Assembly: GCA_045106735.1 (NCBI GenBank)
Contig: JBGCEZ010000037.1
Span: 1 to 41,688 of the forward strand
Reading direction: 5' to 3'
Length of the DNA: 41,688 nt
DNA from: JBGCEZ01 sp045106735
Lineage (GTDB): Bacteria > Planctomycetota > Phycisphaerae > Phycisphaerales > SM1A02
The translations under genes were made by a program, and so were the position numbers. Positions 1 to 7,414 of the stretch are shown piece by piece (the first letter of the stretch is position 1; each line of letters starts with the position of its first letter). A model generated the notes under the pieces. That model did no database searches and was not told the DNA's origin. It saw nothing but the letters and a program-made list of their open reading frames with translations.

Positions 1-170
1 GCCATGCATCGCCATGCACGACCACACAGCGACACGCCAAGCGTCGTCGACGGCTGCCGGACCGACGGCTCCCGGCTCATTGTGGCAATGGCGGACGGCC
101 GGCTCTTGTCCCAACCGTCCCGCGCATCACGCACCCGTGACAGGCATCCATGACACGCACCCATGAACAA

Positions 171-196
171 CGCCGCTTCCCAAGCGGGAAACGGCG
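171..196 (-). terminator. Intrinsic terminator candidate after rpsR
   Basis: An inverted repeat (CGCCG-x-TTCCC facing GGGAA-x-CGGCG, four-base loop) lies 43 bases beyond the rpsR stop. Read on the minus strand it is followed by TTGTT, a weak T tract. The position and stem fit termination of the S18 transcript. Confidence 0.5.
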
Positions 197-238
197 TTGC
201 GTCATGTACGTACGGTGCCGAGGCAGCGCGATCCGGAA

Positions 239-484
239 TCAGAGGGTCGCGTTGGTGTACGGCAGCAAGGCCATGTAGCGGGCGCGCTTGATGGCCTGAG
301 CGACCATGCGCTGCTCGCGGGCGTTGAGCCCAAGGCGCTTGCGGGGATAGATCTTGCCGTTCGGGGTCATCATGCGACGCAGTTCGTCCGTGGCCTTGTA
401 GTCCACGTAGCTGCGGTCACGGGTGTCCTTCCGCATGAAGGCGGAACGGTTGGGATCGGTGCGGTTGAACGTGAAACCGGCCAT
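239..484 (-). CDS. rpsR: 30S ribosomal protein S18
   Basis: Small-subunit ribosomal protein S18, which binds 16S rRNA with S6 on the platform of the 30S subunit. The product has 81 residues, normal for the family. It carries the conserved core: YVDYK, then ELRRMMTPNGKIYPRKR, then a basic helix with AREQRMVAQAIKRARYMALLPY. The frame stays open further upstream, but the ATG at 484 is chosen because GGAG sits 7 bases before it and the family homology begins there (MAGFTF). In many bacteria rpsR lies between rpsF/ssb and rplI. Here neither neighbour is visible: the 170 bases downstream hold no rplI, and the gene seems to be the last or only one of its transcript. No cysteine zinc motif is present. 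Confidence 0.95.
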   Translation of the reverse strand: MAGFTFNRTDPNRSAFMRKDTRDRSYVDYKATDELRRMMTPNGKIYPRKRLGLNAREQRMVAQAIKRARYMALLPYTNATL

Positions 485-957
485 GTCAAACTCCGAGCGG
501 CGGGGCCGCGGTCCTGGATGCCGGACCCACGGGGTGGGTCGCCGGCAGCCGCCGAACTTCTGCCGGCGGCGACGAACCGAACACTGTACCGATCCCGGCG
601 ACGTGGGCAAGCCGCCGGGTCGGGACGGGGCGGTTCAATTGACCCATGCCGGCCGGGTGCGGCGGCAACCGGCGGGGTGTCTTGACCGCATGATGCCGCC
701 GTCTGGAGTTCGCCGCTCACTTCGTGGATCCCCTCGGCCGTGCTGACGCTCAGTTGGTCAGGCCGCGAAGATGGGGGGGCAGGGGGGTGGAAAGCGCTTC
801 ACTGGCGGCCTCAATGCGCACTTTTGCGCTGACGCTTCAATGAGTCCCGCAAAAACTTACCCCGGAAACGGATCCGCCGCCGCGAACGAAACGTAGCGTT
901 GGTGGGTCCGGCTGGCTTCCTCCCCCACCATCGCTGGCCGGTCTCCTCCACGTACGG
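485..957. other. Gap without a recognised gene
   Basis: About 470 bases between rpsR and an orphan terminator. It should hold the rpsR promoter on the minus strand, but I find no convincing -35/-10 pair. On the plus strand there are two tiny overlapping frames: a 9-codon frame from the ATG at 815, whose end overlaps an 18-codon frame starting near 840. Neither has a clear ribosome binding site. A G-run at 771-789 is the only other conspicuous element. Confidence 0.5.
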
Positions 958-1018
958 CCGTCGTTCCGCACTGCCCCTGTCGCCCCCCACTGACAGGTCC
1001 GGAACGGCGGTCTTTTTT
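958..1018 (+). terminator. Orphan intrinsic terminator, plus strand
   Basis: An 11-bp outer stem (958-968 with 1000-1010, one G-T pair) and a 6-bp inner stem (976-981 with 992-997) are separated by an internal loop. They are followed by TCTTTTTT at 1011-1018. This is one of the best terminators in the window, yet no recognisable plus-strand gene precedes it. It may end a small RNA or short leader transcript started between about 700 and 950, or act as an attenuator for the hydrolase gene downstream. Confidence 0.65.
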
Positions 1019-1137
1019 CGTGGACCGACAGTGCCACGGAGTCTGGGAGATCGCCCGCGACGCCAGGCAGCCGCGTCGCCCCCGGGACCGGTCGCGTTGG
1101 TTCCAGCTCCCGCCCGCGCGTGCGTGTTCGCTCAATG

Positions 1138-1200
1138 GCCCGCCCACTCGCGCTCGCACATCCGCCCATCCCGCCCGCCCACTCGCGCTCGCACATCCGC
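1138..1200. repeat. 28-bp direct repeat in GC-rich gap
   Basis: A perfect 28-bp unit occurs at 1138-1165 and 1173-1200 (period 35). Shorter copies of its CGCTCGCACATCCGC core run on to about 1260. The array lies upstream of the hydrolase start and is probably non-coding. The whole stretch 1019-1369 holds no other recognised element. Confidence 0.8.
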
Positions 1201-1369
1201 TCGCACATCCGCCCGCCCATCCGCCCGCGCGCCCGCCCGCGCTCGCACACTGGCCGGCGCGAAACCCGCGGAATCGGCCCCGGCCGCATCGGCTGCCTCT
1301 ATCGTGCCGGTGGGGGCTCGGCATGCATCTGGCCGAGGATCAACCTTCTGCGACACGCGGCGGGTCGCC

Positions 1370-2104
1370 ATGGCGTCTCCCGTTGGGGCTTTGATCGTGA
1401 CCACACCCGTGCACACCATTCAACGACCGTTGATCGGCATCACGGCCGACGCCGGACCCGACCGGATCTTTCTCCGGCAGCCATACGTTGATGCGATCGT
1501 GTCGGCCGGTGGCGCTCCGGTCGTGCTTGCTCCGTCGGCCGTCGATGACCCCGACGGAGTGCCGGCCGCGGCGGTGGCGGCCGCCCGTTGCGACGGGTTG
1601 ATTCTCAGCGGCGGGGACGATCCCCGAATGGAGGCCTTTGGCGAGCCGACGCACCCGCGGGCCACACCGGTGACCGAGTCGCGGCAGCGCCTTGAGCTCG
1701 CGGTACTGGACGTCGCGGCCGGCCGACCGGAGATGCCCGTGCTCGGGATTTGCCTCGGCATGCAGTACATGGGCTTGGTGGCCGGCGGACGACTCGATCA
1801 ATACCTGCCCGACGCGCTGCCCACGGCCGACGATCATTGGAACCATCTTCCGCACCAGGTCAGCGGACGCCTCGGAGACGGCACCGTCTCCAGCCACCAC
1901 CGGCAGGCCCTGACGGACGCCGGATCCCTTGAAATCGTGGCCCGGGCCACGGACGGGGTGATCGAGGCCATCGAAGACCCCGCTCGGCGTTTCTGGCTGG
2001 GCGTCCAATGGCATCCCGAGCGGACCGGCGACACGCCGCTGGGCATGGATCTCATTCGCCGCTTTGTCGCCACGGCCGTCGCGGTGGCCGCCGGCGGTCA
2101 TTGA
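1370..2104 (+). CDS. Gamma-glutamyl-gamma-aminobutyrate hydrolase family protein (peptidase C26)
   Basis: A 244-residue class I glutamine-amidotransferase-fold enzyme of the PuuD/peptidase C26 family. Members hydrolyse gamma-glutamyl amide bonds, for example gamma-glutamyl-GABA, in the cytoplasm; the substrate here is unknown. The N-terminal PLIGITAD and the LILSGGDDP loop are typical of the family. The nucleophile elbow is GICLGM with Cys128, and the catalytic His215 and Glu217 lie in QWHPE, so the triad is complete. The ATG at 1370 is chosen because family homology starts about 20 residues later and the sequence before it is a repeat-rich gap. No clear ribosome binding site is seen, and GTG at 1397 is an alternative start. 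No polyamine genes lie nearby, so a role in putrescine breakdown cannot be inferred. Confidence 0.9.
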   Translation: MASPVGALIVTTPVHTIQRPLIGITADAGPDRIFLRQPYVDAIVSAGGAPVVLAPSAVDDPDGVPAAAVAAARCDGLILSGGDDPRMEAFGEPTHPRATPVTESRQRLELAVLDVAAGRPEMPVLGICLGMQYMGLVAGGRLDQYLPDALPTADDHWNHLPHQVSGRLGDGTVSSHHRQALTDAGSLEIVARATDGVIEAIEDPARRFWLGVQWHPERTGDTPLGMDLIRRFVATAVAVAAGGH

Positions 2105-2260
2105 CCCGGGCGGGCCTGCTACCCTCGTTGCCCGCTGTCGGCATTGCTTGACCGCTCGGCACCTCGGTCGAATCTGACCGAAACCGAGCGTGCTCCGGCC
2201 ACGGCCCGGCGAAATCCGGGCCCACCAAGCAGCCCCGACGGACCACGAGGATCCCCGACC

Positions 2261-3490
2261 ATGACCGATGCATCGCCCCGCCCCTCCGCCCGCCGCTCGA
2301 TCGACGATGTGCCCGTCGCCGGCCAACGCGTCCTGGTCCGCGTCGACTTCAACGTGCCGCTGAACGGCGACCGAATCACCGACGACCGCCGGATCCGGCA
2401 GGCTTTGCCGACGATCCGCTCCATCGTGGATCGAGGCGGCCGCGCGATCCTGATGAGCCACTTGGGCCGTCCTGGGGGCCAGGGCCCGGAAGACGGTCTC
2501 GGCCTGGGGCCCGTCGCGGCCCGACTTGGCGACCTGCTCGGCGACCGCGCCGTGCGCTTCGTGCCGGGCATGCCGGATGCCCCGGAGGCGGCGGAAGCGG
2601 CGGGGCAGTTGGCCGACGGCGAGGTCTTGGTGCTCGACAACCTGCGGTTCGCCGCGGGCGAAAAAAAGGGCGACGCCGCCTTCGCCGAGCGATTGGCGGC
2701 GATGGCCGACGTGTACTGCAACGACGCCTTCGGCACCGCCCACCGCGGCGATGCGTCGATGGTCGCCGTGGCCCGCGCGATGGCCGATCGCCCGCGAGCC
2801 GTCGGCCACCTGATGGCCCGCGAACTCGAGTACCTGGCCGGAGCGATTGACCGCGGCGAACGCCCCTTCGTGGGCGTGCTCGGTGGGGCCAAGATCAGCG
2901 ACAAGTTCAAGGCGATCCACGCCCTGTCCGAGCGGGTCGACACGATCCTCATCGGTGGAGCGATGTCGTACACCCTCATGCAGGCCCGCGGAGAGACGAC
3001 GGGTACGAGCCTCATCGAGGCCGACATCATCCCCGCCGCCCGCGAGATGCTTGAGGCCGTTGCGGCCCGCGGGGCGACGATTCTGCTGCCGCAAGACCAC
3101 GTCTGCGCGGCCGAATTCAAGGCCGGGGCGGAAACCACCACGATCGAGGGTGGAATTCCCGACGGCCTGATGGGTCTGGACATTGGGCCGCGGACCGCCG
3201 CGACCTACGCGGACGTGATCCGCGGAGCCCGGACCGTCATCTGGAACGGACCGATGGGCGTCTTCGAGATGCCGCCCTACGACGCCGGAACGAACGCCGT
3301 GGCCCAGGCCATGGTTGAGGCGACGGGGACCGGCGCGACGACGGTCATCGGCGGTGGCGACTCGGCCGCGGCCATCGAGGCGGCGGGCCTGGCCGACCGG
3401 GTCAGCCACGTCTCCACCGGCGGGGGGGCCAGCCTGGCCATGCTCGAAGGGGCCGCATTCCCGTCCTTGGCCGAAATTGAGCCGGCCTGA
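2261..3490 (+). CDS. pgk: Phosphoglycerate kinase
   Basis: Glycolytic and gluconeogenic enzyme that moves the phosphate between 1,3-bisphosphoglycerate and ADP in the cytoplasm. It has 409 residues, close to the usual 390-400. The family signatures occur in order: RVDFNVP (27-33), SHLGRP in the substrate loop, VLDNLRF, NDAFGTAHR, GGAKISDK, WNGPMGVFE, and the nucleotide-binding GGGDSAAA and STGGGASL near the C-terminus. All key residues appear intact. The ATG at 2261 has GAGG 10 bases before it; the frame is open further upstream but without homology. The gene stands 156 bases after the C26 hydrolase. No gap gene is adjacent, unlike in many bacteria. Confidence 0.97.
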   Translation: MTDASPRPSARRSIDDVPVAGQRVLVRVDFNVPLNGDRITDDRRIRQALPTIRSIVDRGGRAILMSHLGRPGGQGPEDGLGLGPVAARLGDLLGDRAVRFVPGMPDAPEAAEAAGQLADGEVLVLDNLRFAAGEKKGDAAFAERLAAMADVYCNDAFGTAHRGDASMVAVARAMADRPRAVGHLMARELEYLAGAIDRGERPFVGVLGGAKISDKFKAIHALSERVDTILIGGAMSYTLMQARGETTGTSLIEADIIPAAREMLEAVAARGATILLPQDHVCAAEFKAGAETTTIEGGIPDGLMGLDIGPRTAATYADVIRGARTVIWNGPMGVFEMPPYDAGTNAVAQAMVEATGTGATTVIGGGDSAAAIEAAGLADRVSHVSTGGGASLAMLEGAAFPSLAEIEPA

Positions 3491-3862
3491 CCGCCGGCCT
3501 GACCGCCGGCCAGATGCTCGCCCCCGAGAATGATTCTCGGGCCGACAACCGGGGATTCCGGCCCCGCAGCGGCGATTCGGCAACCCGCCATCCCGTCGCC
3601 GGTTCCGAATCCGGGGCTGCGGTGGTTTGGGGCCTTGTCCCGGATGACCGGGCCCGCGACAATCAAGACTCCGGTCCGATGCCCGCGATCGTCCCGGGCC
3701 ATCTCTTCGGAGGGCCGCGCCTCGCCGATCGGCGTTTCGGCCCCGTTTCCCCTGGATCGGTCCCCGGCCTCTGGTCGGCGGCATCGACTTCAACCGGTCA
3801 CGCCCACGGGCGCGGCCGCGAGGTCGTTCTCCTTCCCCTTCGCGGTGACCCCTGGAGGTCCG
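3491..3862 (+). other. Gap with structured leader candidate
   Basis: The 372 bases between pgk and the next gene hold no convincing gene. There is a perfect 8-bp inverted repeat with a TGA loop (3523-3530 with 3534-3541, CCCGAGAA facing TTCTCGGG) just after pgk. It has no T tract, so it is not a typical terminator. A second structure pairs CCGCAG (3564-3569) with CTGCGG (3617-3622) and, inside it, GATTCGG (3574-3580) with CCGAATC (3605-3611). A 13-base direct repeat (GCCGGCCTGACC-like) lies at 3481-3510. Confidence 0.45.
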
Positions 3863-4954
3863 ATGACTCGACGCCTGACGCTGCCGCTCCTGTTCCTGCT
3901 CATTGCCGCGTGCTTTCCGACGTCGGCCGCCCACGCCCAACGGCAGAAGAAGCTCGCCATCGGCGACGTGCCCCCGGCTGTGGAAGTCGAATGGGTCCAC
4001 GGCAAAGTGGAATCCTTCTCCGAGGGACGGAACTACACGATTGTTTCCGGCGCCCAGCGCGACGTGCTGAACGCCACGAACCTGCGCGCCGTGGTCAACG
4101 ACGTCATCAAGCCCTTCAGCGTGCTGTTCCAATTGGAGCTGGTGATCGTCGTTCGCGGGGACGAAGACACGGTCGAAGACGTTGAGGACTTCGTGCAGCG
4201 TCTCGATGCCGGCGTGCGACAGCACGTCTCCATCGGCGTCGACACCGATGACAAGTTCAAGCGCACCTGGGAACAGCCTTTCAGCCTGGAGCGGGCGCGG
4301 ACCGCAACGTTCGTCATCGGTCCCGACAAGCGGCTTCTGTTCGCCGCGTCGCAGTCGATCCAGCGTTTCTCCTCGATTCCGAACCTGGAGTCGATGGCCG
4401 AAGGCCGGTACGACGCTCGCCTGTTCCGCGCCGCCGAGCCGACGCTCAAGAGCATGGAAACCGCGCGGAAGACTCGAAACTGGCGGCTCTACGACCAGGG
4501 CCTCGACCGACTGCTCGAAGAGAACAAGCGCGTCTTCGCGCTGAAGACGATCGAGCGGTTTGAGACCATTCTGGTCGATCGCGACGATCGCGAAGCCGCG
4601 TACGCGTACGCCACCAAGCTCCGTGAAGAACACGCGACCGATCCGACGATGCTGCTTTCGCTCGCCCGATTCATCGGCGAGTCGAAGGTGCTGACCGATG
4701 AGCAACGCGACTACGCGTTCGCCACCGCCACCGCGAAGCAGGCCCAGGAATCCATGTCGCCGTCCGACCCGCGACCGTTCTCGGTGCAAGCTTCGATCGC
4801 GTTCCGTTCGGGCGACGTGCGTGGGGCCGAGCGACTGGCTCGCCGGGCGTTCCGCATCGCCGCCGGCGCCCTGAAGCCGCAGTACAAGCGGGAACTCGAT
4901 TCCTACGTCGAGGTCCGCAAGCAGCAGGAAGCCGCCGCCGGCATTCGCCGCTGA
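3863..4954 (+). CDS. Secreted thioredoxin-fold protein lacking active-site cysteines
   Basis: A 363-residue exported protein. The signal peptide is MTRRLTLPLLFLLIAACF followed by AHAQ. Cleavage could be by signal peptidase I after AHA, or by lipoprotein signal peptidase at Cys17 (IAAC). The segment at about 25-160 looks like the redoxin/TlpA-type domain common in planctomycete secreted proteins, with GDVPPAVEVEWVHGK at the start and ATFVIGPDKRLLF near the end. The usual W-C-x-x-C segment is missing, and the mature protein has no cysteine at all. Residues 170-360 are helical and charged, perhaps tetratricopeptide-like, with no named domain. GGAGG sits 4 bases before the ATG at 3863, which settles the start. 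A disulphide or peroxidase activity is therefore unlikely, and a binding role is inferred. Confidence 0.65.
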   Translation: MTRRLTLPLLFLLIAACFPTSAAHAQRQKKLAIGDVPPAVEVEWVHGKVESFSEGRNYTIVSGAQRDVLNATNLRAVVNDVIKPFSVLFQLELVIVVRGDEDTVEDVEDFVQRLDAGVRQHVSIGVDTDDKFKRTWEQPFSLERARTATFVIGPDKRLLFAASQSIQRFSSIPNLESMAEGRYDARLFRAAEPTLKSMETARKTRNWRLYDQGLDRLLEENKRVFALKTIERFETILVDRDDREAAYAYATKLREEHATDPTMLLSLARFIGESKVLTDEQRDYAFATATAKQAQESMSPSDPRPFSVQASIAFRSGDVRGAERLARRAFRIAAGALKPQYKRELDSYVEVRKQQEAAAGIRR

Positions 4955-4991
4955 TCCTCAGCGGTCTCGGACCACCACCAGCAACCGCACC

Positions 4992-5022
4992 ATCGCGGCC
5001 GGCGCCATTCGCCGGCCGCGAT
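4992..5022 (+). terminator. Terminator-like perfect hairpin
   Basis: A perfect 13-bp inverted repeat (4992-5004 with 5010-5022) with a 5-base loop lies between the thioredoxin-fold gene and rpe. The following sequence, TCGTTCGTCC, is only partly T-rich. It probably ends the upstream transcript or partly insulates rpe. Confidence 0.6.
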
Positions 5023-5051
5023 TCGTTCGTCCAAGGTCACGGAAGACGCCC

Positions 5052-5810
5052 ATGACGCGCCCGATCACCCATCCTGCCCGGCTGCCGCTCGTGGCGCCGT
5101 CGATCCTCTCGGCCGACTTCGCTCGGCTGGCCGAGGACGCCCAGCGCACCCTCGACGCCGGCTGCGACGTGCTGCACTGCGACGTGATGGACGGGCACTT
5201 TGCCCCGAACCTCACCTTTGGCCCGGCGGTCATCGAGTCGCTGCGGAAGGCATTGCCCGAGGCCGTGCTCGACGTCCACCTGATGGTCGAACAGCCGCAG
5301 GCGTTCATCGCGCCGTTCGCCAAGGCCGGCGCCGATCACTTCACGTTTCACGTGGAGACGGCGGGGGACCACGCCGAGACGATTCGCCAGATTCGTGCGG
5401 CCGGCATGACCGCGGGCATCGCGATCAATCCGCCGACGCCGCTCGAGACGGTGCTGCCGTGGGTGGAGCACGTGGACATGGTGCTCGTCATGAGTGTGAA
5501 CCCCGGCTTCTCCGGCCAGTCGTTCATCCCCGAGGTCCTGGACAAGGTTCGGGCCATCAGCCCCATGCTGCGGCCGGACCAGCGCTTGGAAATGGACGGC
5601 GGCGTGAGTCCGAAGACCGCCGCCGCGTGCCGCGAAGCTGGCTGCGACCTGCTGGTCGCCGGCTCGGCGATCTACGGGGCCGACGATGTTGCTGCCGCCG
5701 CCGCGGCCATCCGCGGACCCGAACGCCCCGGCGGCGCGGCCACCATCACCACGCATGATTCCCGCGCGACCGGCGCGCCGTCGGATCGTGCCGCCTCGTC
5801 GGCCGGCTGA
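5052..5810 (+). CDS. rpe: Ribulose-phosphate 3-epimerase
   Basis: Interconverts ribulose 5-phosphate and xylulose 5-phosphate in the pentose phosphate or Calvin pathway, a cytoplasmic metal-dependent TIM barrel. It has 252 residues. Visible signatures are APSILSADFARL at the start, the metal and catalytic motif LHCDVMDGHFAPN (His42, Asp44, Asp47), DVHLMVE (His76), VMSVNPGFSGQ, and MDGGVSP with Asp182. About 25 residues at the C-terminus (from about 227) exceed the usual length and look disordered. GGAAG lies 6 bases before the ATG at 5052. The phosphatase-like gene follows after 14 bases, so the two are probably co-transcribed. Confidence 0.95.
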   Translation: MTRPITHPARLPLVAPSILSADFARLAEDAQRTLDAGCDVLHCDVMDGHFAPNLTFGPAVIESLRKALPEAVLDVHLMVEQPQAFIAPFAKAGADHFTFHVETAGDHAETIRQIRAAGMTAGIAINPPTPLETVLPWVEHVDMVLVMSVNPGFSGQSFIPEVLDKVRAISPMLRPDQRLEMDGGVSPKTAAACREAGCDLLVAGSAIYGADDVAAAAAAIRGPERPGGAATITTHDSRATGAPSDRAASSAG

Positions 5811-5824
5811 TTGACGATCGTCCG

Positions 5825-6436
5825 ATGAGCACCGTCATTCGACTGGATCTGGTTCGCTGTGGTTCCACCGCGTGGGAGCGCGATGGTCGCCTGCGCGGGG
5901 AAACCGACTTGCCGCTCGACGAGTCGGGGGTGGAGATGGCCGAAGCGGCGGCGGAAGAGCTGGCCGGACGGCCGATTCGTCTCGTGGTGCATCCGGCCGA
6001 CGAGGCCGCGACCGAGACGGCCCGCATCGTCGCTGGGCGGCTCGGGGCCCGAACGCGAATGATTCGCGACCTGACCGACCCGTCGCTTGGACTGCTTGAG
6101 GGCATGAGCGCCGCCGACTTCGCCGCCCGCCATCCGAGCCGGGCCAAGACCCTGGACGTCCAACCGATGCGGTTCACGGCCCCGGAAGGCGAGCCCTTCG
6201 ACGCCGCTCGCTGCCGGATCCTGCACGCCCTCGGCGGGGCCTTGCGGCGGCCCCGCGGCCCCGTGGTGGCCGTCCTCCACTCCTTGGGCCTTGGCCTCGT
6301 TCGCAGTTGGCTGGCCGGAGACGAGGACGCCCGTTTCCGCACCCTGATCGACGACCGGCCGCCGGTCGAGCACCACGTGCTCACCCCGGCCGATGTGGCG
6401 GCCATGCGAAAGGTCGAGGTTCCCGCCTCGGTCTGA
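5825..6436 (+). CDS. Histidine-phosphatase-like protein with Cys in place of catalytic His
   Basis: A 203-residue member of the phosphoglycerate mutase/histidine phosphatase fold. The family normally begins with LVRHGET, whose His is phosphorylated during catalysis. Here the motif reads LVRCGSTAW, with Cys12 in that position. The rest of the landmark pattern is kept: GRLRGETDLPLDESG, LLEG, and the second His (His152) in AVLHSLG. The arginine pattern after the second strand is altered, reading VVHPADEAATETA. It may be a non-catalytic binding protein or an enzyme with a changed mechanism; nothing in the sequence decides. It lies 14 bases behind rpe and about 115 bases before accD, so it belongs to a metabolic cluster. 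I see no reason to call it gpmA or cobC. Confidence 0.8.
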   Translation: MSTVIRLDLVRCGSTAWERDGRLRGETDLPLDESGVEMAEAAAEELAGRPIRLVVHPADEAATETARIVAGRLGARTRMIRDLTDPSLGLLEGMSAADFAARHPSRAKTLDVQPMRFTAPEGEPFDAARCRILHALGGALRRPRGPVVAVLHSLGLGLVRSWLAGDEDARFRTLIDDRPPVEHHVLTPADVAAMRKVEVPASV

Positions 6437-6550
6437 TTCGAACCGCCCTGAGCCCGCCCTGAGCCCGCCCGCCCCGTCCGGGGGCCGCCTTCTTCCCCCT
6501 GAATCGCCCTCGGCTTGACGCACCCATCCCCCCCGGCGACCCTTTTCACC

Positions 6551-7400
<850 letters not shown>

Positions 7401-7414
<14 letters not shown>

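Noticed and set aside
880..1010. Signal recognition particle RNA
   Set aside because: A GGTCCGGAA-like stretch near 996-1004 resembles part of the conserved SRP RNA tip, but the asymmetric loop and the AGCAGC half are missing.
1340..4789. A minus-strand open frame of 1149 codons
   Set aside because: It runs antisense to the C26 hydrolase, pgk and the thioredoxin-fold gene, which all have clear homology or signals. Its translation is Arg/Gly/His/Asp-rich without motifs, as expected of the reverse frame in GC-rich DNA.
5825..6436. Naming this gene gpmA or cobC
   Set aside because: Only the fold is supported; the catalytic His is replaced by Cys and there are no cobalamin genes or specific mutase signatures.
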